From Methanomicrobiales archaeon (GTDB lineage: Archaea > Halobacteriota > Methanomicrobia > Methanomicrobiales > Methanospirillaceae): a stretch of 58,335 bases of DNA. The notes below the pieces were generated by a model. It did not search any database and was not told the origin of the DNA. It was given only the letters and a program-made list of their open reading frames with translations. Numbering within the stretch: position 1 is the stretch's first letter; every line of letters begins with the position of its first letter. The stretch spans positions 1 to 58,335 of the forward strand of contig JANXYM010000054.1 of the NCBI GenBank assembly GCA_025350045.1, in the 5' to 3' direction. Positions 9,685-18,320 of this stretch are shown piece after piece. A program made the position numbers and the translations under genes.

Positions 9685-10353
9685 TCACGAACCGGCAACG
9701 ACACATCCGTCCCGGATCGCAATAACCCGGCCGGCCCGCTGTGCCAGCTCCCGGTTGTGGGTAACCACGATGACCGTAATCCCCTGCCGGTGCAGCTCCT
9801 CAAAGAGCCGGTAGATCCCGTCGGCGGTGACCGAGTCAAGGTTTCCCGTAGGTTCATCCGCAAGCAGGATCCGGGGACTGTTCACCAGTGCCCGGGCTAT
9901 TGCCACACGCTGCATCTCGCCGCCACTGAGCTGGCCGGGCAGGTGATCCGCCCGGTGGGCGAGCCCGACTTTTTCGAGCAGAATCTCGATCTTTGCCGGG
10001 TCGTAAGGTGTGCCTGAGAAGAGGAGGGGCAGGCCGATATTCTCCCCAACCGTCAGGGTCGGGATGAGGAAGAACTGCTGGAAGACAAAACCGATGTGTT
10101 CCCTGCGAATCTTCACCAGTTCTGCCTCTCCTTTCCCGGTGACCTGCACGCCATCGATCGTGAGCGTCCCGCAGCTCGGGGTGTCCAGGCAGCCGAGAAT
10201 ATTCATCAGGGCGGTTTTGCCGGCGCCGGATGGCCCAACGATGGAGACGAATTCCCCTGGTTCGAGGGTGAGGTCAACGCCGCGAAGGGCACAGACCTCT
10301 TCCCGGCCCCGCTGGTACGTTTTGCAGATACCGGTTGCTTTGATGATACTCAT
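9685..10353 (-). CDS. ABC transporter ATP-binding protein, MacB/LolD type
   Basis: The 222-residue ATPase of an MacB/LolD-like ABC system. Walker A is [12 protein letters not shown], the signature [15 protein letters not shown], Walker [14 protein letters not shown], and the switch histidine is in VVTHNRELA. The start at 10353 (MSIIKATGI) is preceded by GGTGAG at good spacing and overlaps the permease stop (4 bp); an ATG two codons upstream is also possible. With the permease and the OB-fold lipoprotein upstream it forms a three-gene leftward operon. This family exports small molecules or works on lipoproteins; the substrate is not evident. Confidence 0.88.
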   Translation of the reverse strand: MSIIKATGICKTYQRGREEVCALRGVDLTLEPGEFVSIVGPSGAGKTALMNILGCLDTPSCGTLTIDGVQVTGKGEAELVKIRREHIGFVFQQFFLIPTLTVGENIGLPLLFSGTPYDPAKIEILLEKVGLAHRADHLPGQLSGGEMQRVAIARALVNSPRILLADEPTGNLDSVTADGIYRLFEELHRQGITVIVVTHNRELAQRAGRVIAIRDGCVVAGS

Positions 10354-11519
10354 TCCCACTCACCCCGTATCGCTTCCATGGGCGAGAGCCGGGCGGACTT
10401 CCAGGCCGGGTAGATGCCACAGAGAAGCCCCAGCCCGATCGAGAATACCAGACAGCCTGCGATAAGGATTGGATCGAAGGAGACAAAACTTCCCGAGGGA
10501 GCGTACGGGACCATGCCCCGGACAAATGTCTCGATCAACCCCGAACCCGCAAGTGCCGCAAGGATACCGATAATCCCCCCAAGGGTCGTGATGAGCAGGG
10601 TCTCTGTAATGAGCAGAACACCGATATGGTATCCCGAAGCCCCGATCGCCTTCATCATCCCGATCTCCCGGGTCCGCTCGTTCACCGACATCAGGAGCGT
10701 GTTGGTGATTCCCGCAGCACTGATGACAATCGCGATTACGATGACCGAGAAGAGGAGCGAGCGGGCTGAACCCACGATGTTCATGATCGTGCCCGTCACC
10801 TGCGCCATGGTCACGACCTGGATATCGGGTACCTTCTCCAGTTCCACGGAAATGTCGTGGATATGCTTCACGTCGTCAGCCCTGACGGCAATCGCCGTGA
10901 TGAACCCTTCTTTTTTGAACACCCGCTGGGCTTCTGCCAGGGGAAGGAAATGGAAGTTATCGTCCTCGCTGCCGCTCGGTTTGAGGACACCGATGATCGT
11001 GAATGGTTCCTGTAACGGCCCGAACGGAATCACGCTGCCGGGCATAAGATTCTCCTTCTCTGCCAGTGTGCTGCCTATCACCATGACGTGTGTCTCGTCT
11101 GCCGTGAAAAACCGCCCCTCGACCTTCCAGGCCGGTTTGAGCGGGAGCATGACGTCCGGCTCGATCCCGTACACAATATGAGGAATCCCGTCTTTGACGA
11201 ACTGCTGGAGCAGCAGCGGGGCCGCGATCACCACGCCATCGGTTGCCCGTGCACGGACCAGATCCTCGTTCGTGAGATACTTCGGGATCACGCCCCCGTG
11301 AAGGATCAGGGTGGTCGCCTCATAGGGGCAACCTTTGGGAACCGCGAGAAGATGAAAACCAAGACTGTCCATCTCTTTGGTCAGTTCCCGTTCGTACCCT
11401 GCAGAGAACGAAAGGAGGGAGAAGAGGATGGCAACTGCAATTGCAACACCGGCGATGGTGAGGAGAGTCCTGCCTTTCCGCCGCTGGAGATTCTTTACCG
11501 CGAGTGAGAAGAGATTCAT
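10350..11519 (-). CDS. ABC transporter permease, MacB/FtsX family
   Basis: 389 residues in the MacB-type layout. One helix near the N-terminus (TIAGVAIAVAILFSLLSF) is followed by a large extracytoplasmic domain (about 45-255). Three C-terminal helices form the FtsX domain, with the conserved SVNERTREIGMMKAIGASG loop. It starts inside the last codons of the lipoprotein gene (ATGA overlap) and its end overlaps the ATPase start, so the three are translationally coupled. Such permeases work without a classical transport pore and act on substrates at the outer membrane face. The operon has the TTCACAATTGTGAA palindrome in its promoter. Confidence 0.88.
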   Translation of the reverse strand: MNLFSLAVKNLQRRKGRTLLTIAGVAIAVAILFSLLSFSAGYERELTKEMDSLGFHLLAVPKGCPYEATTLILHGGVIPKYLTNEDLVRARATDGVVIAAPLLLQQFVKDGIPHIVYGIEPDVMLPLKPAWKVEGRFFTADETHVMVIGSTLAEKENLMPGSVIPFGPLQEPFTIIGVLKPSGSEDDNFHFLPLAEAQRVFKKEGFITAIAVRADDVKHIHDISVELEKVPDIQVVTMAQVTGTIMNIVGSARSLLFSVIVIAIVISAAGITNTLLMSVNERTREIGMMKAIGASGYHIGVLLITETLLITTLGGIIGILAALAGSGLIETFVRGMVPYAPSGSFVSFDPILIAGCLVFSIGLGLLCGIYPAWKSARLSPMEAIRGEWE

Positions 11520-11938
11520 GGGTAGGACCGGGAATCAGTGGTTATATTTGTCGCGTAGAGCGTGGGATCTCCTTTGGCAACGTGGATAACGCCTTTTACC
11601 ATTACGGTCGAGCCCTGCAGCTGGGGAATGGCAAAGTTATTCGGTGCCAGATCAACGTAGATAATGCCGGTCCCGTCGTCCAGCATGAACCAGCAGCCTG
11701 AACCGCATTCACTGGCAATCTTTCCTTTCACCAGGACCTCTTTGCCTTCATAGGCCAGGGGTAATTTTACGATTTCGCCTACGGAAACACTGCCGGGCAG
11801 TGCCGGCCCTGAACTTGTTCCTGCCGGTGCAGCTTGCGAGGTGCACCCGGTAATGAGGATTGTTGCAATGAGCATGCCAGCCAGCAGAAGCGGGAGGTAT
11901 GCCCGGATACGGGAGATGTTTGATGAATCGGACTGCAT
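11516..11938 (-). CDS. OB-fold lipoprotein
   Basis: A 140-residue lipoprotein. The signal helix (AYLPLLLAGMLIATILI) ends in the lipobox LITGC, with a Ser/Ala/Pro-rich linker. The rest (EGKEVLVKGKIASECGSGCWFMLDDGTGIIYVDL...) has the strand pattern of a small OB fold with two extra cysteines (ECGSGC). It would be anchored outside the cell. Its position as first gene of the ABC operon suggests it serves the exporter, perhaps by binding a metal or ligand. The start at 11938 is chosen because GGTGG lies five bases before it; an ATG at 11950 is in frame too. Confidence 0.75.
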   Translation of the reverse strand: MQSDSSNISRIRAYLPLLLAGMLIATILITGCTSQAAPAGTSSGPALPGSVSVGEIVKLPLAYEGKEVLVKGKIASECGSGCWFMLDDGTGIIYVDLAPNNFAIPQLQGSTVMVKGVIHVAKGDPTLYATNITTDSRSYP

Positions 11939-11983
11939 AATTTCCACCATGAACGGGCATCTGTTACGAACAGAGAGGGCCGT

Positions 11984-11997
11984 TTCACAATTGTGAA
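11984..11997 (-). promoter_or_regulatory. Perfect palindromic operator TTCACAATTGTGAA
   Basis: A perfect 14-bp palindrome 46 bases upstream of the OB-lipoprotein start. On the minus strand it is preceded by a weak TATA-like CTTAGATTA, giving the same TATA-then-palindrome order as the tRNA-Cys and isc promoters. It is likely the operator for the exporter operon and could also affect the small rightward frame at 12028. Confidence 0.65.
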
Positions 11998-12027
11998 TAA
12001 TCTAAGCCGGGTGCCATAAAAAAACTT

Positions 12028-12120
12028 ATGGTACGGGCAATCTGCCGGAAACGCAGGGTGTTGGATCAGGAGTACGAACTCTTCCCGGGCATCGCAGCGA
12101 ACAGGTACTGCAACGAATGA
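12028..12120 (+). CDS. Possible small protein, 30 aa
   Basis: A short frame reading MVRAICRKRRVLDQEY and ending AANRYCNE. A TATA-like CATAAAAAAAC lies immediately upstream with no room for a leader, so it would need an unusual start. It is basic, with two cysteines. I see no family match. It is listed because it fills part of an otherwise gene-free 350-bp stretch divergent from the exporter operon; it may be chance. Confidence 0.2.
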   Translation: MVRAICRKRRVLDQEYELFPGIAANRYCNE

Positions 12121-12348
12121 GGCGGTATCTTCCGGTATGCGTATTAACCGGATCGGGAAGATTAGGGAAAACTGCCGCTATCTTCTTAATCTTCCTGCCG
12201 GAATGGTATCATAAATAACGCAGGATTTCACACCCCTGCATTTTGCCGGAAACCAGAACATAAATCCGGTTCTGACAATTGACGGTGGTGAGATACCAGA
12301 GTTTTTCCGGTAAATGCGGAAGATATCCGGATTCGGCGAGGAAAATCC

Positions 12349-13281
12349 ATGACACAGATCCATGAAAATATCACAACTACGATCGGCAACACCCCGCTCG
12401 TGCGGCTGAACCGTCTCACCCGTGGGGCCGGCGCAACAGTGCTCGCCAAGCTCGAGTCCTTCAATCCGATGAGCAGCGTCAAGGATCGGATCGCTGTGGC
12501 GATGATCGATGCAGCAGAGACAGCGGGTCTTATCAAACCCGATACCATCATCCTCGAACCCACCAGCGGGAACACCGGGATAGGACTTGCCATGGTGGCC
12601 GCTGCCCGGGGATACCGGATCACCCTGGTTATGCCGGATACGATGAGTATCGAGCGGCGCAAACTCCTCAAAGCGTTCGGTGCCGATCTCATCCTCACGC
12701 CCGGAAAAGAGGGAATGAAAGGAGCGATTGGAAAAGCCGAGGCACTCCTTGCGGAGAATCCCCGGTATTTCTATATCCCCCAGCAGTTCAGGAACCCGGC
12801 AAATCCTGCCATTCACAAGAAGACCACCGCAGAGGAGATCTGGCGGGACACGGGCGGGCAGGTGGACGCCATAGTCGCGGGTGTGGGGACCGGGGGTACC
12901 ATCACCGGGATAACTTCAGTCATCAAGCCCCGCAGGCCGGGATTCAGGGCGATTGCCGTGGAGCCTGACACATCCCCCGTATTATCCGGAGGCCAGCCGG
13001 GACCGCACAAGATCCAGGGCATTGGGGCAGGATTTGTCCCGGACGTGCTCTTAAAGGATCTTCTCGATGAAGTGATCCCCGTCACCTATGAAGATGCCGT
13101 CACAACTGCACGGAGAATGGCCAAAGAGGAGGGGATACTCATAGGTATTTCAGGGGGAGCTGCGACATGGGCTGCACTCCAGGTTGCGGCACGGAAAGAC
13201 TATGCGGGTAAGACGATCGTTGTCATCATTCCGGATTCCGGGGAGCGGTACCTGAGCACGGAACTCTTTGAGACAGGATAG
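12349..13281 (+). CDS. cysK: Cysteine synthase (O-acetylserine sulfhydrylase)
   Basis: CysK makes cysteine from O-acetylserine and sulfide. The 310-residue PLP enzyme has the PLP lysine in [14 protein letters not shown], the substrate loop [11 protein letters not shown] and the phosphate loop [10 protein letters not shown], all standard for CysK. It starts ATG at 12349 after GGCGAGGAAAATCC and is followed after 8 bp by cysE. With SepCysS also present, the organism has both tRNA-dependent and free-amino-acid routes to cysteine. The bacterial-type cysK/cysE pair in a methanogen was probably acquired by transfer. Confidence 0.95.
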   Translation: MTQIHENITTTIGNTPLVRLNRLTRGAGATVLAKLESFNPMSSVKDRIAVAMIDAAETAGLIKPDTIILEPTSGNTGIGLAMVAAARGYRITLVMPDTMSIERRKLLKAFGADLILTPGKEGMKGAIGKAEALLAENPRYFYIPQQFRNPANPAIHKKTTAEEIWRDTGGQVDAIVAGVGTGGTITGITSVIKPRRPGFRAIAVEPDTSPVLSGGQPGPHKIQGIGAGFVPDVLLKDLLDEVIPVTYEDAVTTARRMAKEEGILIGISGGAATWAALQVAARKDYAGKTIVVIIPDSGERYLSTELFETG

Positions 13282-13289
13282 GAAAAACC

Positions 13290-14255
13290 ATGGTTTTCGA
13301 TTACATACGGGAAGATATCGGGTCCATTTTATCCCAGGATCCGGCCGCACGCTCAACCATTGAGATCCTGTTCTGCTATCCCGGGCTGCACGCTCTCTGG
13401 TTTCACCGCCGGGTCCACTGGCTCTGGATGCATAACGGAAAATTCTGGGCCCGGTTTATCTCCCACATCAGCCGGTTCCTGACAGGCATCGAAATTCATC
13501 CCGGTGCAGTGATAGGCCGCAGGGTCTTTATCGATCATGGCATGGGTGTGGTGATCGGAGAGACTGCGGAAGTGGGCAACGATGTACTCATCTACATGGG
13601 TGTGGTGCTGGGCGGGACAGCTCTCGAAAATGTCAAGCGTCACCCGACCATTGAAGATGGCGTCATCATCGGTTCCGGGGCAACCGTGCTCGGGCCCATC
13701 CGGATCGGGAAGGGAGCAAAAGTCGGGGCAGGATCGGTCGTGGTCCGGTCGGTTCCGCCCGGTGCCACAGTTGTCGGGGTTCCGGGCAGGATTGCAGGAC
13801 CCGAGAACCTATCTCCGGGGGTGGATGAGGGCGGGATCATGCCCGATCCCATGCTCCGGGTCGTAAGCCGGCTGCTCGACCGTCAGAACCTGCTCGAAGA
13901 AAAACTCCGCATTTTTGAGCAGGCTCGGACAGGTCCCGTCTCTCCTGCTGCCCGGCAGGAGATTGTCTGCGAGAACGAGATCCGCGATGCCCTGCGGGAA
14001 GTGATCGATCCCGAGGTGGGCATCGATATCGTGGACCTCGGGCTCATCAAGGAGATCCGTATCAAAGATACCCGCGTGGAGATTGACATGGTCCTCACCT
14101 GCAAGGCCTGCCCCCTCTCCGATCACTTATCAGAGCAGGTAAAGCGCAAGGCGCTCGGGGTCTGCGGCATTGAACATGTGACCGTGAACTTACTCGACGA
14201 ACCGTGGAACTGGGATCGTTTCGTTAAACAGCGGGGAACTCTCCGGCAGATCTGA
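13290..14255 (+). CDS. cysE: Serine O-acetyltransferase fused to a MIP18/DUF59 (SufT-like) domain
   Basis: A 321-residue protein with two parts. Residues 1-~185 are a short-form serine acetyltransferase: [21 protein letters not shown], then left-handed beta-helix hexapeptides ([20 protein letters not shown]). It makes O-acetylserine for CysK. Residues ~225-321 are a MIP18/DUF59 domain ([21 protein letters not shown], then [12 protein letters not shown]). This family acts in Fe-S assembly or transfer as SufT, and its Cys is preserved. A short coil joins the halves. The reading frame is continuous, so the fusion is real here unless there is a sequence error. It may link cysteine synthesis to cluster assembly. 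Confidence 0.9.
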   Translation: MVFDYIREDIGSILSQDPAARSTIEILFCYPGLHALWFHRRVHWLWMHNGKFWARFISHISRFLTGIEIHPGAVIGRRVFIDHGMGVVIGETAEVGNDVLIYMGVVLGGTALENVKRHPTIEDGVIIGSGATVLGPIRIGKGAKVGAGSVVVRSVPPGATVVGVPGRIAGPENLSPGVDEGGIMPDPMLRVVSRLLDRQNLLEEKLRIFEQARTGPVSPAARQEIVCENEIRDALREVIDPEVGIDIVDLGLIKEIRIKDTRVEIDMVLTCKACPLSDHLSEQVKRKALGVCGIEHVTVNLLDEPWNWDRFVKQRGTLRQI

Positions 14256-14277
14256 GTCATTACCAGGACGGCATCAA

Positions 14278-14590
14278 CGGTAGCGACGGGAGATCACTCC
14301 CAGGCCCAAAAACAGCCTTTCTTTTTCCCTTTGACCGTGCTACCTATCCAGTCACCCTCCGTTCGGCCTCTCATAAGCGTACATTAGCGTTTCTCAATCG
14401 GCACCAAAATGCCTTGTTTGCCATTAATCCAAAGGAAAACATATATTTTACAAACGTGTGTAAAAGTGTACCGTTTTTTGTAGGTAATGAACAAAAAACA
14501 GGGAAACCGAGCCCTCACCGGGCCCGTATTGCCCTTTACGGGATACTCTTATTGGGGGCCAAAAGGGGGTTATCCCCATTTATCCGAAGG
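14278..14590 (-). repeat. Dispersed 290-bp repeat, copy B
   Basis: Copy of the element at 9381, lying between the convergent cysE and the wHTH gene at 14618. The 30-base core is at 14375-14404. Its hairpin reads CCCGTA/TACGGG where other copies read CCCGGA/TCCGGG, a compensated double change. The minus-strand frame again ends KKRYTFTHVCK...LVPIEKR-stop, with an in-frame TAG near the left of the conserved part. It begins about 28 bp after the stop of the leftward gene. Confidence 0.8.
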
Positions 14591-14617
14591 GGAATCTCCC
14601 CCACCAGGAGTGGACTC

Positions 14618-14962
14618 CTACCGGGATTCGCCACTATCCTTGCACCTGGCCGATATACACGGATGATGCATCATTCCCAAAGTACCGGCAACTATCGTAT
14701 TTTTCCGTTTCACCAGATACCGGCATTTCGGGGGATCAGAGGGAGATACCCTTTCCACTTTCTCAATCCTGACAACGATATAGGGGCACTGGCCGAATGA
14801 TCTGAATTCCAGCCTGCGCAAGAATCCCGAGATCGTGTTGTACTGGTAACGGGTCAGGCAAAACCGTTCGCGGAGTTGCTGCACAGTGACCCACCGCACA
14901 TCAGTGCCATTCTCCAGCATGTACTGCTCAAGCAGTTCTGGCATACCGGAATATTTTTTCAT
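14618..14962 (-). CDS. Hypothetical winged-helix-like protein
   Basis: A 114-residue protein starting MKKYSGMPELLEQYMLENG. The first ~55 residues (VQQLRERFCLTRYQYNTISGFLRRLEF) look like a helix-turn-helix with a following wing, and the rest is basic with scattered cysteines. The start at 14962 has GGAGTGTTACC upstream. I do not know a named family. A decayed relative lies at 17605-17866 (PELLDQ..., ISGFLKK..., then CRYKVARTEK), showing that this is a real protein family with more than one member in the genome. Confidence 0.6.
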   Translation of the reverse strand: MKKYSGMPELLEQYMLENGTDVRWVTVQQLRERFCLTRYQYNTISGFLRRLEFRSFGQCPYIVVRIEKVERVSPSDPPKCRYLVKRKNTIVAGTLGMMHHPCISARCKDSGESR

Positions 14963-15222
14963 GGTAACACTCCTCAAAATTCATTTCAGCTATTAAAAAA
15001 ATGAAACAACCTTTCAGGACTCGACCAGTTTTACCAGGTTTTCCATTACCGCATCCACGGCTTTCCACGTAGGCATATCCGCATGGCGGAGAACGTAAAG
15101 GCCGTCCCTCATCGCAATTCTCATCGCAGTTCGTATCTTTTGCCGGTGTATGGGTTATCAGGGTGTCAATCATCCGGGTAAAGTGAGGGTAACAACCCGC
15201 TGCATCAGCGGGATCTGTTAAG
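14963..15222. other. Gene-poor gap
   Basis: Between the wHTH gene and component A2. A leftward 36-codon frame (15014-15124, MRIAMRDGLYVLRHADMPTW to KLVES) looks protein-like but has no ribosome site. It may be the tail of a lost gene. Nothing else is convincing. Confidence 0.3.
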
Positions 15223-16818
15223 TCAGTCGCGTTTTTCTTCCTCGGTAACCTGTGCAAGGATTGCTGCGGTCGGGCCGATATCAATGATCTTCCCGCCCCG
15301 CATCAGTGCAACGCGATCACAGACGTCCCGGACAAAGTCCATGTCGTGCGAAACCACGATAAAGGTCTCGTCCATCTCGTCGCGTGCATTCAGAATCGAG
15401 TGCTTCACGTCCTGCTTGGTGATGGGGTCCATGGTGCCGGTCGGCTCATCGAGAATGATGAGACGCGGTTCCCGGATAAGCACCTGTGCAAGGGCAACCC
15501 GGTGCCGCTCCCCGTCCGAGAGTTCGCCCGGGAAACGGTTCAGGATCTCCCGGGACTTCTCTTCAGTGAATCCGGCCATCCGGAGCGTAACAATCGCTTT
15601 TCTGATCGCCAGCTCCTTGGGAAAATCCAGTCCTATCGAATCAGTGAGGTTGTCGAGCACGGTGCGGTGGGGGAAGAGATCATACTCCTGGTGCAGGAGC
15701 CCGATGTACTCTTTCGCCCGGCCCCGCTGGTCGATGCCGGGTTTGGTCATATCCACCCAGTCGTCACCGATCAGGATGTTCATCTCGCCGCTTGTAGGTT
15801 CGATGATGCCGGAGATGATCCCGGAGAGGGTGGTTTTTCCGGCCCCGCTCTTCCCGATGATACCAAAGATCTCCTTCTTTGAAACATCGAAGGTGACCAT
15901 GTTCACAGCCTTTACCACGCCCCGGTCAACGGAGATATATCGCTTGGTCACATCCCGGGCCGAAAGAATCTTCTCTCCCAGTTCTACTACGGCGGACTCC
16001 TCGATCTCATGGAAATCTTTGGCAAACGCACGGATCACCATCGTGGGAGAACCAATAGCAGCGATCTCGCCATCGACCAGCAGCATCGCACGGTTTGCCA
16101 TATCCTCGATAACCTGTGAGAAATGCGAGGTGACGACCATGCCCATCGTGTTCTTCTTAGCCGCCTCGGTGAGCATCCCATGTACCAGCCGGGCTGTCTG
16201 GGGGTCAAGGGTTCCGGTGGGCTCATCGGCAAAGAGCATCGACGGGTTCTTGGCCAGCTGCCGGGCCAACACCACCCGCTGCTTCTCGCCACCCGAAAGG
16301 TCGCGGGCGATATGCAGCATCCGGTGGGAGAGTCTTACCTGGTCGATGAGGTCAGCAGCGCGGCTGACCGCATGTTCCTGCGGGTAGCGGATGTCGTCGA
16401 GTGCGTGAAGCACGTTCTCGATCACCCGGTCATCGCCGTAGAGGGCGAACGTACGCTGGAACATGATCGCGGTCCGGTTCATGACCCGGGATTTCATGCC
16501 GTCAGTCATCTTTCCCCAGAGATCAACATCGGCAGCCACGAGCTCGCCGCCGCACTCGGGACATTTTTTACCGGCCCGGCTCTGGACATCCATGAACGTG
16601 CAGCGGTCACAGGCAGACATATGATAGATGATGGAACCTTTGGTCGGGGGTTGTTCGACCCCACGGAGGAGGTGCATGAGCACACTTTTCCCGGCACCGC
16701 TCCGCCCGATAACACCGATGATCTCCCCTTCCGGGATCTCAAATGACACCTTGTTCAGGACCCGTGTGTCATTGAAATCCATGCAGAGGTCGTGTACGCT
16801 GATGAATGGTTTTGTCAT
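15223..16818 (-). CDS. atwA: Methyl-CoM reductase activation component A2
   Basis: AtwA is the ATP-binding component required for ATP-dependent reductive activation of methyl-coenzyme M reductase. The 531 residues hold two ABC ATPase domains: Walker A GRSGAGKSVL and GKSGAGKTTL, signatures LSGGEKQRV and LSDGERHRV, Walker B SMLFADEPTG and LIILDEPTG. The first domain carries the characteristic inserted zinc ribbon CDRC...CPEC. No membrane helices, so it is cytoplasmic. The start at 16818 (MTKPFISVHDL) has GGAGAGAGATC upstream. It follows a 48-residue DUF5320-like peptide by 11 bp, probably on one transcript. Confidence 0.92.
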   Translation of the reverse strand: MTKPFISVHDLCMDFNDTRVLNKVSFEIPEGEIIGVIGRSGAGKSVLMHLLRGVEQPPTKGSIIYHMSACDRCTFMDVQSRAGKKCPECGGELVAADVDLWGKMTDGMKSRVMNRTAIMFQRTFALYGDDRVIENVLHALDDIRYPQEHAVSRAADLIDQVRLSHRMLHIARDLSGGEKQRVVLARQLAKNPSMLFADEPTGTLDPQTARLVHGMLTEAAKKNTMGMVVTSHFSQVIEDMANRAMLLVDGEIAAIGSPTMVIRAFAKDFHEIEESAVVELGEKILSARDVTKRYISVDRGVVKAVNMVTFDVSKKEIFGIIGKSGAGKTTLSGIISGIIEPTSGEMNILIGDDWVDMTKPGIDQRGRAKEYIGLLHQEYDLFPHRTVLDNLTDSIGLDFPKELAIRKAIVTLRMAGFTEEKSREILNRFPGELSDGERHRVALAQVLIREPRLIILDEPTGTMDPITKQDVKHSILNARDEMDETFIVVSHDMDFVRDVCDRVALMRGGKIIDIGPTAAILAQVTEEEKRD

Positions 16819-16829
16819 GATCTCTCTCC

Positions 16830-16976
16830 TCAGATGCCGGTTATCCATCGGCAGTCTTGTTGCGGGCCGGGTTTTTTTGATCCTCTTCCTTTCGTGCGCA
16901 GCTTCGAGAGCCGTGCCTGCAGGGCCCCGATTACCCTCCCCTGTTTCAGCGGCCCGTTTCCGTCAAAATCCGGCAT
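16830..16976 (-). CDS. DUF5320-like small protein
   Basis: A 48-residue frame starting MPDFDGNGPLKQGRVIGALQ and ending in a basic Gly/Pro/Gln-rich tail. The N-terminus resembles the MPxFDGxGPxGxGPxTG start of DUF5320 proteins, small methanogen proteins of unknown role often found near DUF134 regulators and redox genes. Here the DUF134 gene is 180 bp away. The start codon is about 27 bases after the predicted transcription start, and the stop is 11 bp before atwA, so the two share a transcript. Confidence 0.6.
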   Translation of the reverse strand: MPDFDGNGPLKQGRVIGALQARLSKLRTKGRGSKKPGPQQDCRWITGI

Positions 16977-17004
16977 GTAAAATCCTCATGAACGCTCGTA
17001 CAGG

Positions 17005-17035
17005 ATTATTACGCATATGAGCATAAAGATTTAAG
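17005..17035 (-). promoter_or_regulatory. TATA box and CATATGAG operator candidate, atwA operon
   Basis: On the minus strand CCTTAAATC (TATA-like) is followed by TTTATGCTCATATGCGTAAT. The same layout occurs at 18191-18220, where the palindrome CTCATATGAG is perfect; here one half has a single mismatch. The distance to the next start codon is about 53 bases here and 57 there. The shared spacing argues for one regulator acting at both promoters. Confidence 0.55.
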
Positions 17036-17154
17036 GATCGGTACAGAAAAACGAAAATTGCCTCATAGCATCGGAAAGCCATTATTGCCCATTTGAGCTA
17101 AAAAGGTCAGACATTCATGAACAAAAAAAAGAGATTGGCCCTAGGGAAGAGAAC

Positions 17155-17514
17155 TTAACGGGGACACTTCGGGCACCGGCCTTCCGCTGCTTTTGTGCAA
17201 CCGGCCATCTCAATGCCTTTCCCGTTGACCAGCGCGTCGGCGATCTTGCGCCGGGCTTCGTGCAGATCGCGCCATGCAGTCTTGCGCGAGACCCCGAGTT
17301 TTTCTGCCGCCTCTTCCTGTTCCAGCCCTTCGAGATCAATGAGCCGTATCAGTTCGATCTCATCGGGATGCAACGATATACCCTGCCCCTCTGCCTCGGG
17401 ACAACAGCAGGGCTTGTAACAGCGGGATTCTGAAGGTCCGGCAATGATGCGCCGGAGCCGGGGTCGTCCCCGACGGGGACACTCCATCATTTCATCCTTT
17501 TCATCCACTGCCAT
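17155..17514 (-). CDS. DUF134/UPF0251 helix-turn-helix protein
   Basis: A 119-residue predicted DNA-binding protein. The N-terminus has the family motif MECPRRGRPRLRRI, then a cysteine cluster (CYKPCCCPEAEG). A sigma-70-region-4-like helix-turn-helix follows (LIDLEGLEQEEAAEKLGVSRKTAWRDL, in parts) and the tail has a second cluster CTKAAEGRCPKCP. The cysteines suggest a metal or Fe-S sensor. The start at 17514 is chosen for the upstream AGGAG; ATGs at 17487-17490 are alternatives. It lies between the two CATATGAG promoters and is the obvious candidate to bind them. Confidence 0.8.
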   Translation of the reverse strand: MAVDEKDEMMECPRRGRPRLRRIIAGPSESRCYKPCCCPEAEGQGISLHPDEIELIRLIDLEGLEQEEAAEKLGVSRKTAWRDLHEARRKIADALVNGKGIEMAGCTKAAEGRCPKCPR

Positions 17515-17604
17515 TTCCTGCTCCTGATTATACAAATGTATCCGGAATAGTATAACAGGTTAACCGGGTTTACCGGACATACTCTTCTGCATTGAAATTT
17601 GATG

Positions 17605-17866
17605 GCTTCTTTGGACCGACCTCCCCTGGACGAAATATTTCCTGATGATCCGGTTGGGTAGGGTTGGGTCCTGGAATTTTTCCGTCCGTGCAACCTTGTA
17701 ACGGCAGGGAGGATGACCAGTCGTGATTTTTTTTCAGAAACCCGGAAATTGCAGGTCCGTCAGAGTCAGCCAGATGAAAGTACATTCGGATTTCCTGAGC
17801 GGGGATCCACTGCACTGACCGGCCAGTGTCCTCAATGAACTGGTCCAGCAGTTCGGGAATTTCCTA
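17605..17866 (-). pseudogene. Decayed paralogue of the wHTH protein at 14618
   Basis: After a TAG at 17864-17866 the minus strand encodes IPELLDQFIEDTGRSVQW and then ISGFLKKNHDW, matching PELLEQYMLENGTDVRW and ISGFLRRLEF of the gene at 14618. Near 17715 the match moves to another frame (CRYKVARTEKF, then RKYFVQGRS, against CPYIVVRIEKV and CRYLVKRK). The stop at the N-terminus and the frameshift make it a pseudogene. The surrounding 400 bp contain no other gene. Confidence 0.7.
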
Positions 17867-17921
17867 GATGCCAGGTCATGGCTGATCAGTGATTTTTCGA
17901 AAAAAAAGATGCGAAAATTTC

Positions 17922-18158
17922 TTAGTGGCACCGCGGGCCGTGACCGCAGCGGTGGCGTGCTTCTTTTCCGGTCTCGCCGGACCCACAGCAGCAGGAATCG
18001 GTAAATTTCTGGGAGGACGTGCATTCGTCCCGGTGGCTTTTGCCTTCTTCATGGTTCTCGTGGACCTCCCCGCATGCGCAGGTATGTTCAGTGCTGTTTG
18101 TTTCAGTGGATACTGCCGGCTGATTCTTGTTGGTCGTATGTGTAGTTGGATCTGACAT
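17922..18158 (-). CDS. Cys/His-rich putative metal-binding protein
   Basis: A 78-residue hydrophilic protein with no membrane segment. The first third is Thr/Asn-rich. Then follow CACGEVHENHEEGKSH, DSCCCGSGETG and the tail HRCGHGPRCH, giving nine cysteines and eight histidines. This composition suggests binding of transition metal ions or delivery of metal to a partner. It is divergent from the MBL-fold gene across the CATATGAG palindrome, and shares that promoter type with atwA, which needs metal chemistry. I know no exact family; a metallothionein-like or metallochaperone role is an inference. Confidence 0.65.
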   Translation of the reverse strand: MSDPTTHTTNKNQPAVSTETNSTEHTCACGEVHENHEEGKSHRDECTSSQKFTDSCCCGSGETGKEARHRCGHGPRCH

Positions 18159-18190
18159 GTGTCACCAGAGTACGGATTTCCGCGTTATAA

Positions 18191-18220
18191 TTACTCATAT
18201 GAGCATAAATCATTTAAACC
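18191..18220. promoter_or_regulatory. Divergent promoter with palindrome CTCATATGAG
   Basis: The perfect palindrome CTCATATGAG (18194-18203) sits beside a two-sided TATA element ATTTAAACC / GGTTTAAAT. Leftward it would drive the Cys/His-rich gene (start 18158), rightward the MBL-fold gene (start 18321). Flanking bases (ATTAC before, CATAAA after) also match the site at 17005-17035. Confidence 0.55.
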
Positions 18221-18320
18221 AATGCAAACTGACACCATACATACTGACCGGGCTCCCCCATGCTCTCCATCTGATGGCAGAAAAGAAAGGCTCATCCCTT
18301 TTCCTGAACGATACATTTCC

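Noticed and set aside
14928-15284. A 118-codon leftward frame between atwA and the wHTH gene
   Set aside because: It overlaps both neighbours in the wrong frame and shows no conserved features.
15284-16387. A 367-codon rightward frame opposite atwA
   Set aside because: Ser/Arg-rich shadow of the component A2 gene; no motifs.
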